Shown here: piece by piece, positions 25,300 to 33,221 of the stretch
Numbering within the stretch: the stretch's first letter is position 1
How the letters are laid out: the number at the start of each line of letters is the position of its first letter
Assembly: GCF_947504105.1 (NCBI RefSeq)
Contig: NZ_CANNGP010000040.1
Coordinates: forward strand, 1 to 35,758
Origin: an uncultured Tateyamaria sp.
GTDB taxonomy: Bacteria; Pseudomonadota; Alphaproteobacteria; Rhodobacterales; Rhodobacteraceae
Length of the DNA stretch: 35,758 nucleotides
Direction of reading: 5' to 3'
The notes under the pieces: generated by a model
Seen by the model: only the letters and a program-made list of their open reading frames with translations
What the model was told of the DNA's origin: nothing
Databases searched by the model: none
Position numbers and translations under genes: made by a program

Positions 25300-25323
25300 G
25301 AATATCCTCCCAATTGTTGAAAA

Positions 25324-25353
25324 GCGCGATCCTGCTCCTCAACCGGATCGCGC
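25324..25353 (-). promoter_or_regulatory. leader hairpin of the binding-protein mRNA
   Basis: A perfect nine-base inverted repeat, GCGCGATCC and GGATCGCGC, encloses a 12-base loop. On the minus strand it is followed by TTTTC and then the ribosome site and ATG at 25299. It is terminator-like in shape and lies in the 5' leader. It may stabilise the message or act as an attenuator. Confidence 0.6.
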
Positions 25354-25374
25354 ATGCACTTTTCGTGCAAAGGT

Positions 25375-25404
25375 ACTATCGCGCATGGCTGGAAAATTGC
25401 GCAA
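25375..25404 (-). promoter_or_regulatory. candidate promoter of the binding-protein operon with palindrome over the -35
   Basis: On the minus strand TTGCGC (25404-25399) and GATAGT (25380-25375) are 18 bases apart. The -35 lies inside the perfect palindrome ATTGCGCAAT (25396-25405), a plausible operator. The start of transcription would fall just before an inverted repeat TGCAC-N5-GTGCA at 25355-25369. Confidence 0.45.
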
Positions 25405-25428
25405 TAAACCCTTTGTTTTGCAGAATTA

Positions 25429-25474
25429 TTTTGTAAACATTTGCACAATACGACGGTATGCTTTGTAAACTTTG
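25429..25474. promoter_or_regulatory. TTTGTAAAC-type repeats, probable ScfR operators
   Basis: TTTTGTAAACATTTGCAC (25429-25446) and CTTTGTAAACTTTG (25461-25474) share TTTGTAAAC; a related ACTTGCAAAC lies at 25506-25515. They resemble the TTTGCAAA-centred sites bound by RamB/PrpR-type regulators. They overlap a possible promoter (TTGCAC 25441-25446, TGTAAA 25464-25469) of the regulator gene, so autoregulation is likely. Confidence 0.5.
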
Positions 25475-25529
25475 TTATGTCGCAGCGCAGAAACGCGTTG
25501 AAATGACTTGCAAACGGGCGGGAATGGTA

Positions 25530-26837
25530 ATGGCGCGAGACGCACTAACGGGAACACGGATACGCGAGCGCAGGACAATGGGAAGGCTCAAGCAGTCTGA
25601 TTTGGCGCGTCAGATCGGCATCTCGGCGTCTTATCTGAACCTGATTGAACACAATCGTCGCAGAATCGGTGGCAAGCTGCTGCTGGATATTGCGGCGGCT
25701 TTGGGTGTTGAACCTACCGTATTGAGCGAGGGCGCCGAGGCTGCCCTGATCGCCTCGCTGCAAGAAGCTGCCCAACGCGCGAACATGTCTGATTCCGAAA
25801 GCGGGCGGGCGGAGGAATTCGCTGGTCGTTTTCCCGGCTGGGCCGATGCGCTGGCGGCGGCTCACCGCAAGATTGCAGATCTGGAGCGCACGGTTGAAAC
25901 CCTGAGTGACCGCCTCGCGCATGACCCGGAGCTGGCGGCTTCGGTCCATGAAGTTCTGTCGACGGCGGCGTCGATCCGGTCAACGGCCTCCATCCTGGCT
26001 GAAGACAAGACGATCACGGAGGAGTGGCGCAACAGGTTCCACACCAATATCGATGCCGACAGTCGCCGCCTTGCAGACAGCTCGAAGGCGCTGGTGGGCT
26101 TTCTGGATGCGGAAACCGGTGAGGCCGCGCCCTCTGGATCCCCCCAAGAAGAGGTGGCGCAGTTTCTGGCGGCGCATGACTACGGCTTTGTATCCCTTGA
26201 GGACGGGTCGGGGAGCGTTGACAACCTTGTGTCGGTGGCGCCCGAATTGGTGTCGGTCCAATCCCGTCATCTTGCCCGCACGGTGCTTAACCGTGTGGTT
26301 CAGGACAGTGCGCAGGTCGGGATGACCGACTTGCAGGCAGCACTTGCCGAAGATGGGGTGGATGTGATTGCGCTGTCTGATCGCTTTGGCGTTTCTGTCC
26401 CGCATATGATGCGCCGCCTTGCTGCTGTCCCGGGACTTGATGCTGGGCTGGTCGTATCCGACCGCGCGGGCAGTCTGCTGTTTCGCAAGGATATCGAAGG
26501 TTTCACCATCCCGCGCCACGGGGCAGCTTGTCCGTTGTGGCCGCTGTTTCAGGTGATGGGGCAACCGGGGCAAGTGATCCGTGCGCGGGTTCAGATGCCG
26601 TCACGCGACGGTGTCGTATTTGATTGCTTTGCGGCAGCCGAACCCGTCGGTCCGGTGGTTTTCAACGCCCCACCGCTTTTGGAAGCTGCAATGCTTATTC
26701 TGCCGGTGCCGGATAGTCCCACGGCAGACGACGTTCCGGTCCAAGATATCGGTCCCGCATGTCGCATCTGTCCGCGCGGTGGTTGTGCAGGACGGCGCGA
26801 GCCGTCGATCCTGAGTGATGGGTTCGGAGGTTTTTGA
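25530..26837 (+). CDS. ScfR/RamB-like XRE-family short-chain acyl regulator
   Basis: 435-residue transcription factor. An XRE/Cro helix-turn-helix lies at about residues 6-60 (GTRIRERRTMGRLKQSDLA, then GISASYLNLIEHNRRRIGG). A long middle region resembles the ligand-sensing part of ScfR proteins. A C-terminal DUF2083-like domain ends with a cysteine cluster CRICPRGGC followed by RREPSIL. Relatives include RamB, PrpR and MccR, which sense acetate, propionyl or methylcitrate-related acyl compounds and control their use. The ATG at 25530 follows GGGCGGGA; in-frame ATGs at 25458 and 25524 would start inside the operator region or too close to the ribosome site. It is divergent from the second Liv operon and precedes a sensing unit. 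Confidence 0.88.
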   Translation: MARDALTGTRIRERRTMGRLKQSDLARQIGISASYLNLIEHNRRRIGGKLLLDIAAALGVEPTVLSEGAEAALIASLQEAAQRANMSDSESGRAEEFAGRFPGWADALAAAHRKIADLERTVETLSDRLAHDPELAASVHEVLSTAASIRSTASILAEDKTITEEWRNRFHTNIDADSRRLADSSKALVGFLDAETGEAAPSGSPQEEVAQFLAAHDYGFVSLEDGSGSVDNLVSVAPELVSVQSRHLARTVLNRVVQDSAQVGMTDLQAALAEDGVDVIALSDRFGVSVPHMMRRLAAVPGLDAGLVVSDRAGSLLFRKDIEGFTIPRHGAACPLWPLFQVMGQPGQVIRARVQMPSRDGVVFDCFAAAEPVGPVVFNAPPLLEAAMLILPVPDSPTADDVPVQDIGPACRICPRGGCAGRREPSILSDGFGGF

Positions 26838-26927
26838 CAGCCTGACCAAATACGCACATAGTTGGGCGCGCCGACCAAGAGGTGAAACTGCCGCGGGTTG
26901 GTGCGATTTTGGGGAGGAGTCGCAGAC

Positions 26928-27302
26928 ATGGGTAAGCATGTTCTGCTCGTTGAAGACGAGATCAATATCATAGAGGCAATCCAGTTTCTGCTCAGCCGCG
27001 AGGGCTGGCAGGTGGATACTCATTCGGACGGGGCAACGGCTGTAGAAAAGGTGCGGAGCATGCGTCCCGATTTGGTCGTTCTCGATTACATGCTGCCGGG
27101 CAAGAACGGGATCGACATACTGACCGAGTTGCGGGCCGACCCGGATTTTCATCGGTTGCCAGTCCTGATGTTGACTGCCCGCGGCCAAAGCCGTGACCGT
27201 GACTTGGCTGAACGGGCAGGGGTCAGCCGTTTCATGACCAAACCGTTTTCAAATACTGAAGTGGTAACGGCGGTTCGTGATCTTGTGCAACTTGCGCAAT
27301 GA
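26928..27302 (+). CDS. single-domain response regulator
   Basis: 124-residue stand-alone receiver domain with no output domain. The acidic pocket E9-D10, phosphoacceptor Asp53 (LVVLDYMLPG), Thr83 (MLTARG) and Lys105 (FMTKPF) are all in place. A GGGGAGGAG ribosome site precedes the ATG. The stop overlaps the start of the next gene as ATGA, and that gene overlaps the SSF-histidine kinase in the same way. It is therefore the probable phosphorylation partner of that kinase, working by protein contact or phosphorelay rather than by binding DNA itself. Confidence 0.92.
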   Translation: MGKHVLLVEDEINIIEAIQFLLSREGWQVDTHSDGATAVEKVRSMRPDLVVLDYMLPGKNGIDILTELRADPDFHRLPVLMLTARGQSRDRDLAERAGVSRFMTKPFSNTEVVTAVRDLVQLAQ

Positions 27303-27595
27303 CCGACCGAAAGACAAACGCAACCTTGTTTCTGGAAAGGCGAAGCTATCGCCGCCGCCGGGTAATGGACGCATTGCGTCTACTGCCCATTGCGGGATTG
27401 TTGTTGTGGTTGTTTCCGGTGTTCTGGCCGAATGCAAAAGATGGCCCTGATGCGCCAGCTTCCGTCTCCATGTCTGGCGCGGTCACTTACGTCTTTATAG
27501 TCTGGGGTGTGTTGATTTTGTCGGCCTTGGCATTGTGGTGGGCGTTTGCGCACCGTGCAGGTGAAGCGGCCGAGCCGCCGGAGCGTGATCCATGA
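27299..27595 (+). CDS. small two-helix membrane protein between response regulator and SSF-kinase
   Basis: 98 residues with a basic N-terminus (RRSYRRRRVMDALR), a first hydrophobic helix at about 25-45, a linker (NAKDGPDAPASVS) and a second helix at about 60-85 (VTYVFIVWGVLILSALALWW). It overlaps the genes on both sides by four bases. Small membrane partners of about this size, such as DUF485 or DUF4212 proteins, commonly precede SSF-type transporters of the ActP kind; the YVFIVWGVLI stretch is compatible with this. I infer an accessory subunit for the SSF domain, but cannot assign it to a named family with certainty. Confidence 0.75.
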   Translation: MTDRKTNATLFLERRSYRRRRVMDALRLLPIAGLLLWLFPVFWPNAKDGPDAPASVSMSGAVTYVFIVWGVLILSALALWWAFAHRAGEAAEPPERDP

Positions 27596-30273
27596 TATCC
27601 GTTAACCAGCTGGTTGCCGTCAGTCTGGTCTATGTGGCGTTCCTTTTTGCCATTGCGTTCTTTGCCGAGCGGGCTTCGGTGCGTGGACGCAGCGGCTGGT
27701 TGCGCTCGCCTTTGGTCTATACCTTGTCCTTGTCCATCTACTGCACAGCGTGGACGTTTTACGGCGCGGTGGGTTACGCCGCGCGCTCGGGGATGGAATT
27801 TGTCACCATTTATCTTGGCCCCAGCCTGGTGATGATCGGCTGGTGGTGGGTGTTGCGCAAGCTGGTCCGCATCGGACGCGCGCAACGGGCCACTTCGGTG
27901 GCTGATCTGATTTCGGCCCGGTATGGAAAATCCAACCTACTGGCCATTGTTGTGACCCTGATGGCGGTTGTGGGCGTCACGCCGTACATAGCGCTGCAGC
28001 TGCAATCCGTGACCCTGTCGGTGTCCATTTTCTCGGATCCTGTTCAGTCTGACGGCCTGAGCCAGTCGACGGCCACGTTCTGGGTGGCCTTTGGTCTTGC
28101 GATTTTCACTGTCCTTTTCGGCACGCGAAACCTGAATGCGAACGAACGCCATGACGGTGTAGTGATTGCAATCGCCGTTGAGGCGGTGGTTAAGCTGATC
28201 GCGCTTCTGGCGGTGGGTATCTTCGTCGTTTGGGGGATTGCCGGTGGCATTGGTCCCATGATGGACCGCATCGACAGCTCCCCCATCGGGGAATGGAGCA
28301 TGGACCGCAGCCGTTGGGTTGCTCTGACAGCCTTGTCTGCGGCAGCGTTTCTGGCGCTGCCCCGCATGTTCCAAGTCATGGTGGTAGAGAACGAGGACGA
28401 ACGACACTTGCAGATCGCAAGCTGGGCCTTCCCGCTTTATCTGATGTTGATGAGTTTGTTCGTGGTGCCGATTGCTGTGATTGGCCTCGACATTTTGCCA
28501 GCGGGAAGCAATCCGGACCTGTTCGTGCTGACCGTGCCGCTGGCAGAAGGCCAGGGCGGCCTTGCTACGCTGTCGTTCCTTGGGGGCTTTTCGTCAGCCA
28601 CATCCATGGTGATCGTTGCCACGCTTGCACTTTCCACAATGGTTTCAAATCATATTGTGATGCCCATTTGGTTGAGCGCCCAGGCGGAAGGGGCGCAGGT
28701 ATCGGGTGACGTGCGCAATGTCGTGATCCTTGCGCGTCGGGCGTCGATCCTGATGATTATCTTCTTTGGTTACTTGTATTACCGCTTGTCCGGGGGTGGT
28801 GCCGCTCTGGCTGCCATTGGCCTTATTTCGTTTGTTGGGGTCGCGCAGTTCCTGCCGGCAATGCTGGGCGGTATCTTTTGGCGCGGGGCCACACGATGGG
28901 GTGCGCTGGCCGGACTTGTTGTGGGCTTTGTGGTGTGGGTCTTCTGTTCGCTCTTACCCAGCTTTGGGCCTGATGCTGTGCTCAGTGCGACTGTCTTCGA
29001 CAATGGCATCGCAGGCATGGGGTGGCTCAGACCGCAGGCCTTGTTCGGCGTCGAAGGTATTGATCCGACCGTTCATGCAATTGTCTGGTCCTTGACGCTG
29101 AATATGGTTGCCTTTGTCTGCGTGTCTCTGGTGACCTTTCCGCAACCCCTCGAACGGCTGCAGGGCGCGCAATTTGTCAATGTTTTTGACCACTCAACAC
29201 AGGCTCGTGGATGGGATGCCGCGCCTGCCACGTCCGAAGATCTGATGGTCATGGCGCAACGTATCCTTGGCCCGACGGACGCGCTGTCGCTGTTTCGTGC
29301 CGAAGCGCAGCGGCAGGGCCTGAGCGGCCATCTGCCCGAGCCAACGCAGGGGTTTCTGCAAACGCTGGAGCGTGAATTGGCCGGGTCGGTGGGCTCGGCA
29401 ACGGCGCATGCCATGATCAGCCAGTTGGTTGGCGGCGCTTCGGTCTCTGTCGAAGATCTGATGGCCGTGGCCGATGAATCCGCGCAAATCCTTGAATACT
29501 CCAACCGGCTCGAGGCGAAGTCGGCAGAGTTGAGCCGCACGGCGCGGCAACTGCGCGAAGCGAATGAAAAGCTGACAGCCTTGTCGGTGCAAAAGGATGC
29601 CTTTCTGGGGCAGATCAGTCACGAATTGCGGACGCCGATGACATCGATCCGGTCTTTCTCGGAGATCCTGCGTGACACTGATGAGTTGGAGCAGGCGGAG
29701 AAGACCAAATACGCCTCTATCATTCACGGAGAGACGATCCGGTTGACGCGCCTGCTGGATGACCTTCTTGATCTGAGCGTGCTTGAAAACGGGCAGGTGA
29801 GCCTGAACTTGGATACCGGCAACCTGAACGACGTGATCGGGCAGGCGGTGTTGTCAGCGGGTGGCGATCGCAGCACGCGATTGACGGTCAGACATGAGCA
29901 AGCGCAGATTGACCGGCCGCTGACCACCGATCTTGATCGGCTACGGCAGGTGTTCATCAACTTGATCACCAATGCGCAGAAGTATTGCGATGCACCACGG
30001 CCCGAGTTGCGCATCGACGTGGTAGATCATGGCGATGGGTTGCATGTTGTCTTTCATGACAACGGTACGCCGATACCATCGGAGTCGCGGACGCTGATCT
30101 TTGAAAAGTTCTCTCGTATCAATGACAAGGACGGATCGGGCGCTGGTCTGGGTCTTGCCATATGTCGTGAGATTATGGCGCGTCTCGGCGGTGATATCAC
30201 GCATGAGCCTCGCGCGGATGGCAATGCCTTTATCGTGCATTTGCCTGCCCAAGCTGCGCTCGCTGCGCAATAG
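27592..30273 (+). CDS. sodium:solute symporter-histidine kinase hybrid (CbrA/CrbS type)
   Basis: 893-residue membrane sensor. Residues about 1-510 form an SSF-family domain with about 12-13 helices (YCTAWTFYGAVGYAARSGMEF, GTRNLNANERHDG, LGGFSSATSMVIVATLALSTMVSNH). A linker with coiled-coil character (about 620-665) leads to the HisKA domain with phosphoacceptor His677 in QISHELRTPM. The HATPase follows, with N-box asparagine near 794 (FINLITNAQKY), HDNGTPIP and GSGAGLGLAI. Relatives include CbrA (carbon/nitrogen balance) and CrbS (acetate switch). Whether it transports as well as senses is unknown. Its operon has the matching receiver and a small membrane protein, and the adjacent ScfR-like gene hints at acetate or other short acids as signal. 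Confidence 0.94.
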   Translation: MISVNQLVAVSLVYVAFLFAIAFFAERASVRGRSGWLRSPLVYTLSLSIYCTAWTFYGAVGYAARSGMEFVTIYLGPSLVMIGWWWVLRKLVRIGRAQRATSVADLISARYGKSNLLAIVVTLMAVVGVTPYIALQLQSVTLSVSIFSDPVQSDGLSQSTATFWVAFGLAIFTVLFGTRNLNANERHDGVVIAIAVEAVVKLIALLAVGIFVVWGIAGGIGPMMDRIDSSPIGEWSMDRSRWVALTALSAAAFLALPRMFQVMVVENEDERHLQIASWAFPLYLMLMSLFVVPIAVIGLDILPAGSNPDLFVLTVPLAEGQGGLATLSFLGGFSSATSMVIVATLALSTMVSNHIVMPIWLSAQAEGAQVSGDVRNVVILARRASILMIIFFGYLYYRLSGGGAALAAIGLISFVGVAQFLPAMLGGIFWRGATRWGALAGLVVGFVVWVFCSLLPSFGPDAVLSATVFDNGIAGMGWLRPQALFGVEGIDPTVHAIVWSLTLNMVAFVCVSLVTFPQPLERLQGAQFVNVFDHSTQARGWDAAPATSEDLMVMAQRILGPTDALSLFRAEAQRQGLSGHLPEPTQGFLQTLERELAGSVGSATAHAMISQLVGGASVSVEDLMAVADESAQILEYSNRLEAKSAELSRTARQLREANEKLTALSVQKDAFLGQISHELRTPMTSIRSFSEILRDTDELEQAEKTKYASIIHGETIRLTRLLDDLLDLSVLENGQVSLNLDTGNLNDVIGQAVLSAGGDRSTRLTVRHEQAQIDRPLTTDLDRLRQVFINLITNAQKYCDAPRPELRIDVVDHGDGLHVVFHDNGTPIPSESRTLIFEKFSRINDKDGSGAGLGLAICREIMARLGGDITHEPRADGNAFIVHLPAQAALAAQ

Positions 30274-30362
30274 GCGGAAAACCTGACCGCCCATAAAGCG
30301 GTTGGTAACCTATCGCCCTTACACCCGGGAAACATGTACGGGCCGTAGAAACGGCGGAGTTT

Positions 30363-31556
30363 ATGGGCGAAACCGCGACAAACAACATCTTGGGACGTAT
30401 CGCAGCAGCGGGCCGGGAAGAGCGTCAGGCACGGGCCATGACGCTTCCCAAGGCCTTGCGCCTCACGCTGGCTAAGGTGGCCGATGCGCTTATGGATCTG
30501 CCGATGGCTGTGATTGGTGCCGTGGTCGACAAGATTGACGGAGAAGAGATCGAGGCACAGCTGAAAGATGATGCGCTGTTGATACTACTTGATGGCCTGG
30601 GTGGTCATGCGGGTGCGGCAGTCTTGGAACCAATCGTCGTCGGGGGGCTGATTCAACAACAGACTATGGGCAGTGTGCAGGCGGACAGCGGCGCTGTGCG
30701 GGCCATGACCCGTACTGATGCCGCCATTTGCGCCCCGTTGCTCGACACGCTTTTTGAACGAGTTTGTCCCATACTGGATGATCCGGATGACGCCCTGTTG
30801 CTTGATGGGTTTCGGTTTGGGGCCAAGGCAGAAGACGCGCGTACGCTGGCAATGGCACTGGACGCTCAGAAGTATGTCTTGATCCGTTTGACGGTTGATA
30901 TCTCACGGGGGGCACGCCAGGGTGAAATCGTTTTGGTTCTACCACTGCCAGATGTACGAGATGCCGAACTTGGCGAGGATGAACCGGAAACAGAGCAAAA
31001 TGACGTTCCCACGATGACCGATACAGTCATGTGCCTGAATGCAAATCTGAATATGGTTGTCTGTCGCCTTCATCTGCCTTTGAACGCGCTGCAATCCTTG
31101 GCGGTGGGTGACGAACTGCCCTTGACGCCAGGTGTCTTTCCGAACGTGCAAATCACGACCAATACCGGCCGTGTCGTGGGCCGTGGCGTCGTAGGGCATG
31201 TGGATGGTGTGCGCGCTGTTAAACCGCAACGCAAGCCGGCCCATGCGACGCAACCTTTGCGCCGGGCATCGGATGAACCGCTTGTTGATATGCCCAGAAT
31301 TGAAGAGATCTCTGGTCCGACGCGGCGTGATGAAGATGCTGTTGGCGTGCCGGAGATCGACGCGGATGCAGGCCCGGTCGCCTTGCCACCTGTCGAGGTT
31401 CCAAATGAGATGGCTATCGGCAGTGATGCTGTAGACGAAGAAGCTATCGGGCATGCAGATCTGCCCGCCCTTGCCGACCTACCGGATCTGGATGCGTTGC
31501 CTGATCTTGCCGAAATTCCGGATCTTTCAGATTTGCCGGACCTGGCGGCGGGTTGA
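30363..31556 (+). CDS. FliM/FliN (SpoA)-like protein with repetitive acidic tail
   Basis: 397 residues. The part around 235-290 (LNANLNMVVCRLHLPLNALQSLAVGDELPL, then VQITTNTGRVVGRGVVGHVDG) matches the SpoA fold of FliM/FliN flagellar switch proteins. The N-terminal 200 residues have a FliM-like middle-domain look (LPKALRLTLAKVADALMDLP, GVI loops). The C-terminus is a long acidic, proline-rich region ending in DLPxL/xLPDL repeats (LPALADLPDLDALPDLAEIP and onward). A GGCGGAG ribosome site precedes the ATG. No other flagellar genes are nearby, so it may be a stray motor protein or have another role. It ends five bases before the convergent sulfur gene. Confidence 0.75.
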   Translation: MGETATNNILGRIAAAGREERQARAMTLPKALRLTLAKVADALMDLPMAVIGAVVDKIDGEEIEAQLKDDALLILLDGLGGHAGAAVLEPIVVGGLIQQQTMGSVQADSGAVRAMTRTDAAICAPLLDTLFERVCPILDDPDDALLLDGFRFGAKAEDARTLAMALDAQKYVLIRLTVDISRGARQGEIVLVLPLPDVRDAELGEDEPETEQNDVPTMTDTVMCLNANLNMVVCRLHLPLNALQSLAVGDELPLTPGVFPNVQITTNTGRVVGRGVVGHVDGVRAVKPQRKPAHATQPLRRASDEPLVDMPRIEEISGPTRRDEDAVGVPEIDADAGPVALPPVEVPNEMAIGSDAVDEEAIGHADLPALADLPDLDALPDLAEIPDLSDLPDLAAG

Positions 31557-31561
31557 GCGCG

Positions 31562-31996
31562 TTAGGTGCCCATTTGTGCGGCTATTGCGTCCAAAGTCGG
31601 GCGTAAAGCATCAAGATCGTAACCACCTTTGCGCGCAGTGTGCAGGATGTCGTCGGTCGGCATGCGCCCGGCCTGACCCAAACACCATACTACCGTCGAT
31701 CGTGTGCCGGATGCGCAGTAGGCTAGAACCGGGGTTTCGGTTTCTTCGGCCAGCGCCCTGTGCTTCGCGATATTGTCGGGTGTCATCGTTTGGTGAGTCA
31801 GCGGGAGACGGTGAAACGCCAGCCCTGCCACAAGGGTTGCAATTTCAAGCGCATTGGCTTGAAAGGCAGGGGGGACTTCGCCATCGGGGCGGTTGCAGAT
31901 CACTGTCTTGATCCCGACTGCCGCAATATCAGGCAGGTCTGCCGGGTCCAACTGCGGTGCCACGAAATAGGTCGGTGTGATCTGACGAATATCCAT
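31562..31996 (-). CDS. TIGR01244/DUF442 family protein (Blh-like sulfur transferase/phosphatase fold)
   Basis: 144 residues. MDIRQITPTYFVAPQLDPADLPDIAAVGIKTVICNRPDGE at the start and LAYCASGTRSTVVWCL later are the typical blocks; CASGTRS is a Cys-x5-Arg loop of the dual-specificity phosphatase/sulfurtransferase kind. The family includes the N-terminal part of Blh/ETHE1-like fusions in hydrogen sulfide detoxification. Here it is the last gene of an operon with two YeeE/YedE proteins, so a role in handling sulfide or persulfide sulfur is likely. The persulfide dioxygenase and BigR/SqrR regulators often found with it are absent from the window. Confidence 0.88.
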   Translation of the reverse strand: MDIRQITPTYFVAPQLDPADLPDIAAVGIKTVICNRPDGEVPPAFQANALEIATLVAGLAFHRLPLTHQTMTPDNIAKHRALAEETETPVLAYCASGTRSTVVWCLGQAGRMPTDDILHTARKGGYDLDALRPTLDAIAAQMGT

Positions 31997-32005
31997 TCCA
32001 CCGAT

Positions 32006-32440
32006 TTAGTTTGTGGCCTTCAAACTGTCCAGACCGCGCCGCAGAGGTGGCACCGCCCACATGCCAGCAAGCATCGCGAGCAGGAACAGTGCACCCTGCC
32101 AACCGCCATAGGTAATCGATGCGAGTGCTGGGCCCGGACAGAGGCCGACCAGTCCCCAACCCATACCAAACAGGATTGACCCGGTGATCAACGGGCTTGT
32201 GATGTCAGAACGTGGCGGGGCAGGGTAGGTGTTGCCTGTCAGCGGTTTGCGGCCACGGGTGAACCGCCATGCAAAGACCATGGGCAACATGGCCCCCCCC
32301 ATCACAAAGGCCAACGTCGGGTCCCACGCTCCGGCAAAATCAAGAAAACCGCGCACTTTGGCTGTGTCTGTCATGCCAGATACATGCAGCCCCGCGCCGA
32401 ACAATGCGCCACTGAGAAGGGCGATCAGCCTGCGCATCAT
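32006..32440 (-). CDS. YeeE/YedE-like (DUF6691) sulfur transport half-protein B
   Basis: 144-residue membrane protein with about four helices. MMRRLIALLSGALFGAGLHVSGMTD, GAWDPTLAFVMGGAMLPM, LFGMGWGLVGLCPGPALASI fit the second half of YeeE/YedE transporters; the cysteine in GLCPGPAL is the conserved one. The start is one of two adjacent ATGs (32440 or 32437) that overlap the stop of the upstream half; a longer upstream frame would run inside that gene. The two halves should assemble as one transporter for thiosulfate or other reduced sulfur (PmpAB/TsuA-like). Confidence 0.88.
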   Translation of the reverse strand: MMRRLIALLSGALFGAGLHVSGMTDTAKVRGFLDFAGAWDPTLAFVMGGAMLPMVFAWRFTRGRKPLTGNTYPAPPRSDITSPLITGSILFGMGWGLVGLCPGPALASITYGGWQGALFLLAMLAGMWAVPPLRRGLDSLKATN

Positions 32441-32856
32441 AGCCCCAGCCCCACGCGCACAAATGTCACGGTGGCAGCACCTGCGCCAATATGTGCAACC
32501 GTCGCCATGAAGCCCCGCATCGAAAGACGCGACATCCCACATACACCGTGCCCGGATGTACAGCCGTTGGCAAAGCGGGTGCCGATCCCGACGCATAATC
32601 CCCCGATGATCAAGAGCCATGGCAGAGAGGTGGCGTTGGTGGCCACCTCCCATCCCCCGAGTGTCATTAGTGCCGGCATTCCGATCAACCCAAACAGGAA
32701 CGACAGCGTGGTTGATCGATCCTGACCCGTTCCGTCCACAAATCCGCCGACGATTCCGCTAGCGCCCATGATGCGGCCTGTGCCCAGTAGCAGTACAGCC
32801 GCGGCTGTACCGATCATAACACCGCCTACAAGGCCCCAAATCCATTCAACTGGCAT
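32437..32856 (-). CDS. YeeE/YedE-like sulfur transport half-protein A
   Basis: 139-residue membrane protein with about four helices. The diagnostic motif FANGCTSGHGVCGMSRLSMRG, with two cysteines, corresponds to the first YeeE/YedE repeat where sulfur substrates are relayed. LLGTGRIMGASGIVGGFVDG is another family block. It overlaps the B half by four bases. In Escherichia-type TsuA a single polypeptide carries both repeats; here they are split. Confidence 0.9.
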   Translation of the reverse strand: MPVEWIWGLVGGVMIGTAAAVLLLGTGRIMGASGIVGGFVDGTGQDRSTTLSFLFGLIGMPALMTLGGWEVATNATSLPWLLIIGGLCVGIGTRFANGCTSGHGVCGMSRLSMRGFMATVAHIGAGAATVTFVRVGLGL

Positions 32857-32870
32857 GGCTTACCTCTCGT

Positions 32871-33113
32871 TTAGCCCAGAAAAATCCCCACGATGACCAG
32901 CATGAGCCCGATGACCGAAACAAACAGTGCTCCGAGGTTCAGTGGCAGTACCCGTGCCATCACAGCGCGCATTTTTGTATCATCCAGACCCGCGGCACGC
33001 GCGCGCCACACTTTAATGATACACCAGACGAGGCCAATCAGACCCAAGACAGACAGTGCCGCCCCGCCCCAAATCAAGCCGTCCAACAGTGTAAAAGTTG
33101 TCTCTTGTTCCAT
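32871..33113 (-). CDS. small two-helix membrane protein at head of the sulfur operon
   Basis: 80 residues with two hydrophobic helices (about 12-33 and 55-78) separated by a basic loop KVWRARAAGLDDTKMRAVMARVLP. Nothing in it identifies a family I can name. It lies 14 bases upstream of the YeeE/YedE genes and is read in the same direction, so it is probably part of that operon. Divergent from gapR with about 108 bases between starts. Confidence 0.65.
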   Translation of the reverse strand: MEQETTFTLLDGLIWGGAALSVLGLIGLVWCIIKVWRARAAGLDDTKMRAVMARVLPLNLGALFVSVIGLMLVIVGIFLG

Positions 33114-33221
33114 GTCTTTGGGTTATCCGAGCGTTGCTGCCATGGCAAGCGGTCAACGCCCCTTGCGGGAGTGGACATGCGCGGCTATCCAGCAGGTCCA
33201 TTTAATCCTCAGGAGCGTGCA

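Noticed and set aside
23890-25320. 476-codon open frame antisense to the Tat binding-protein gene
   Set aside because: It fully covers a gene with signal peptide, ribosome site and family motifs; no domain is visible in the antisense product.
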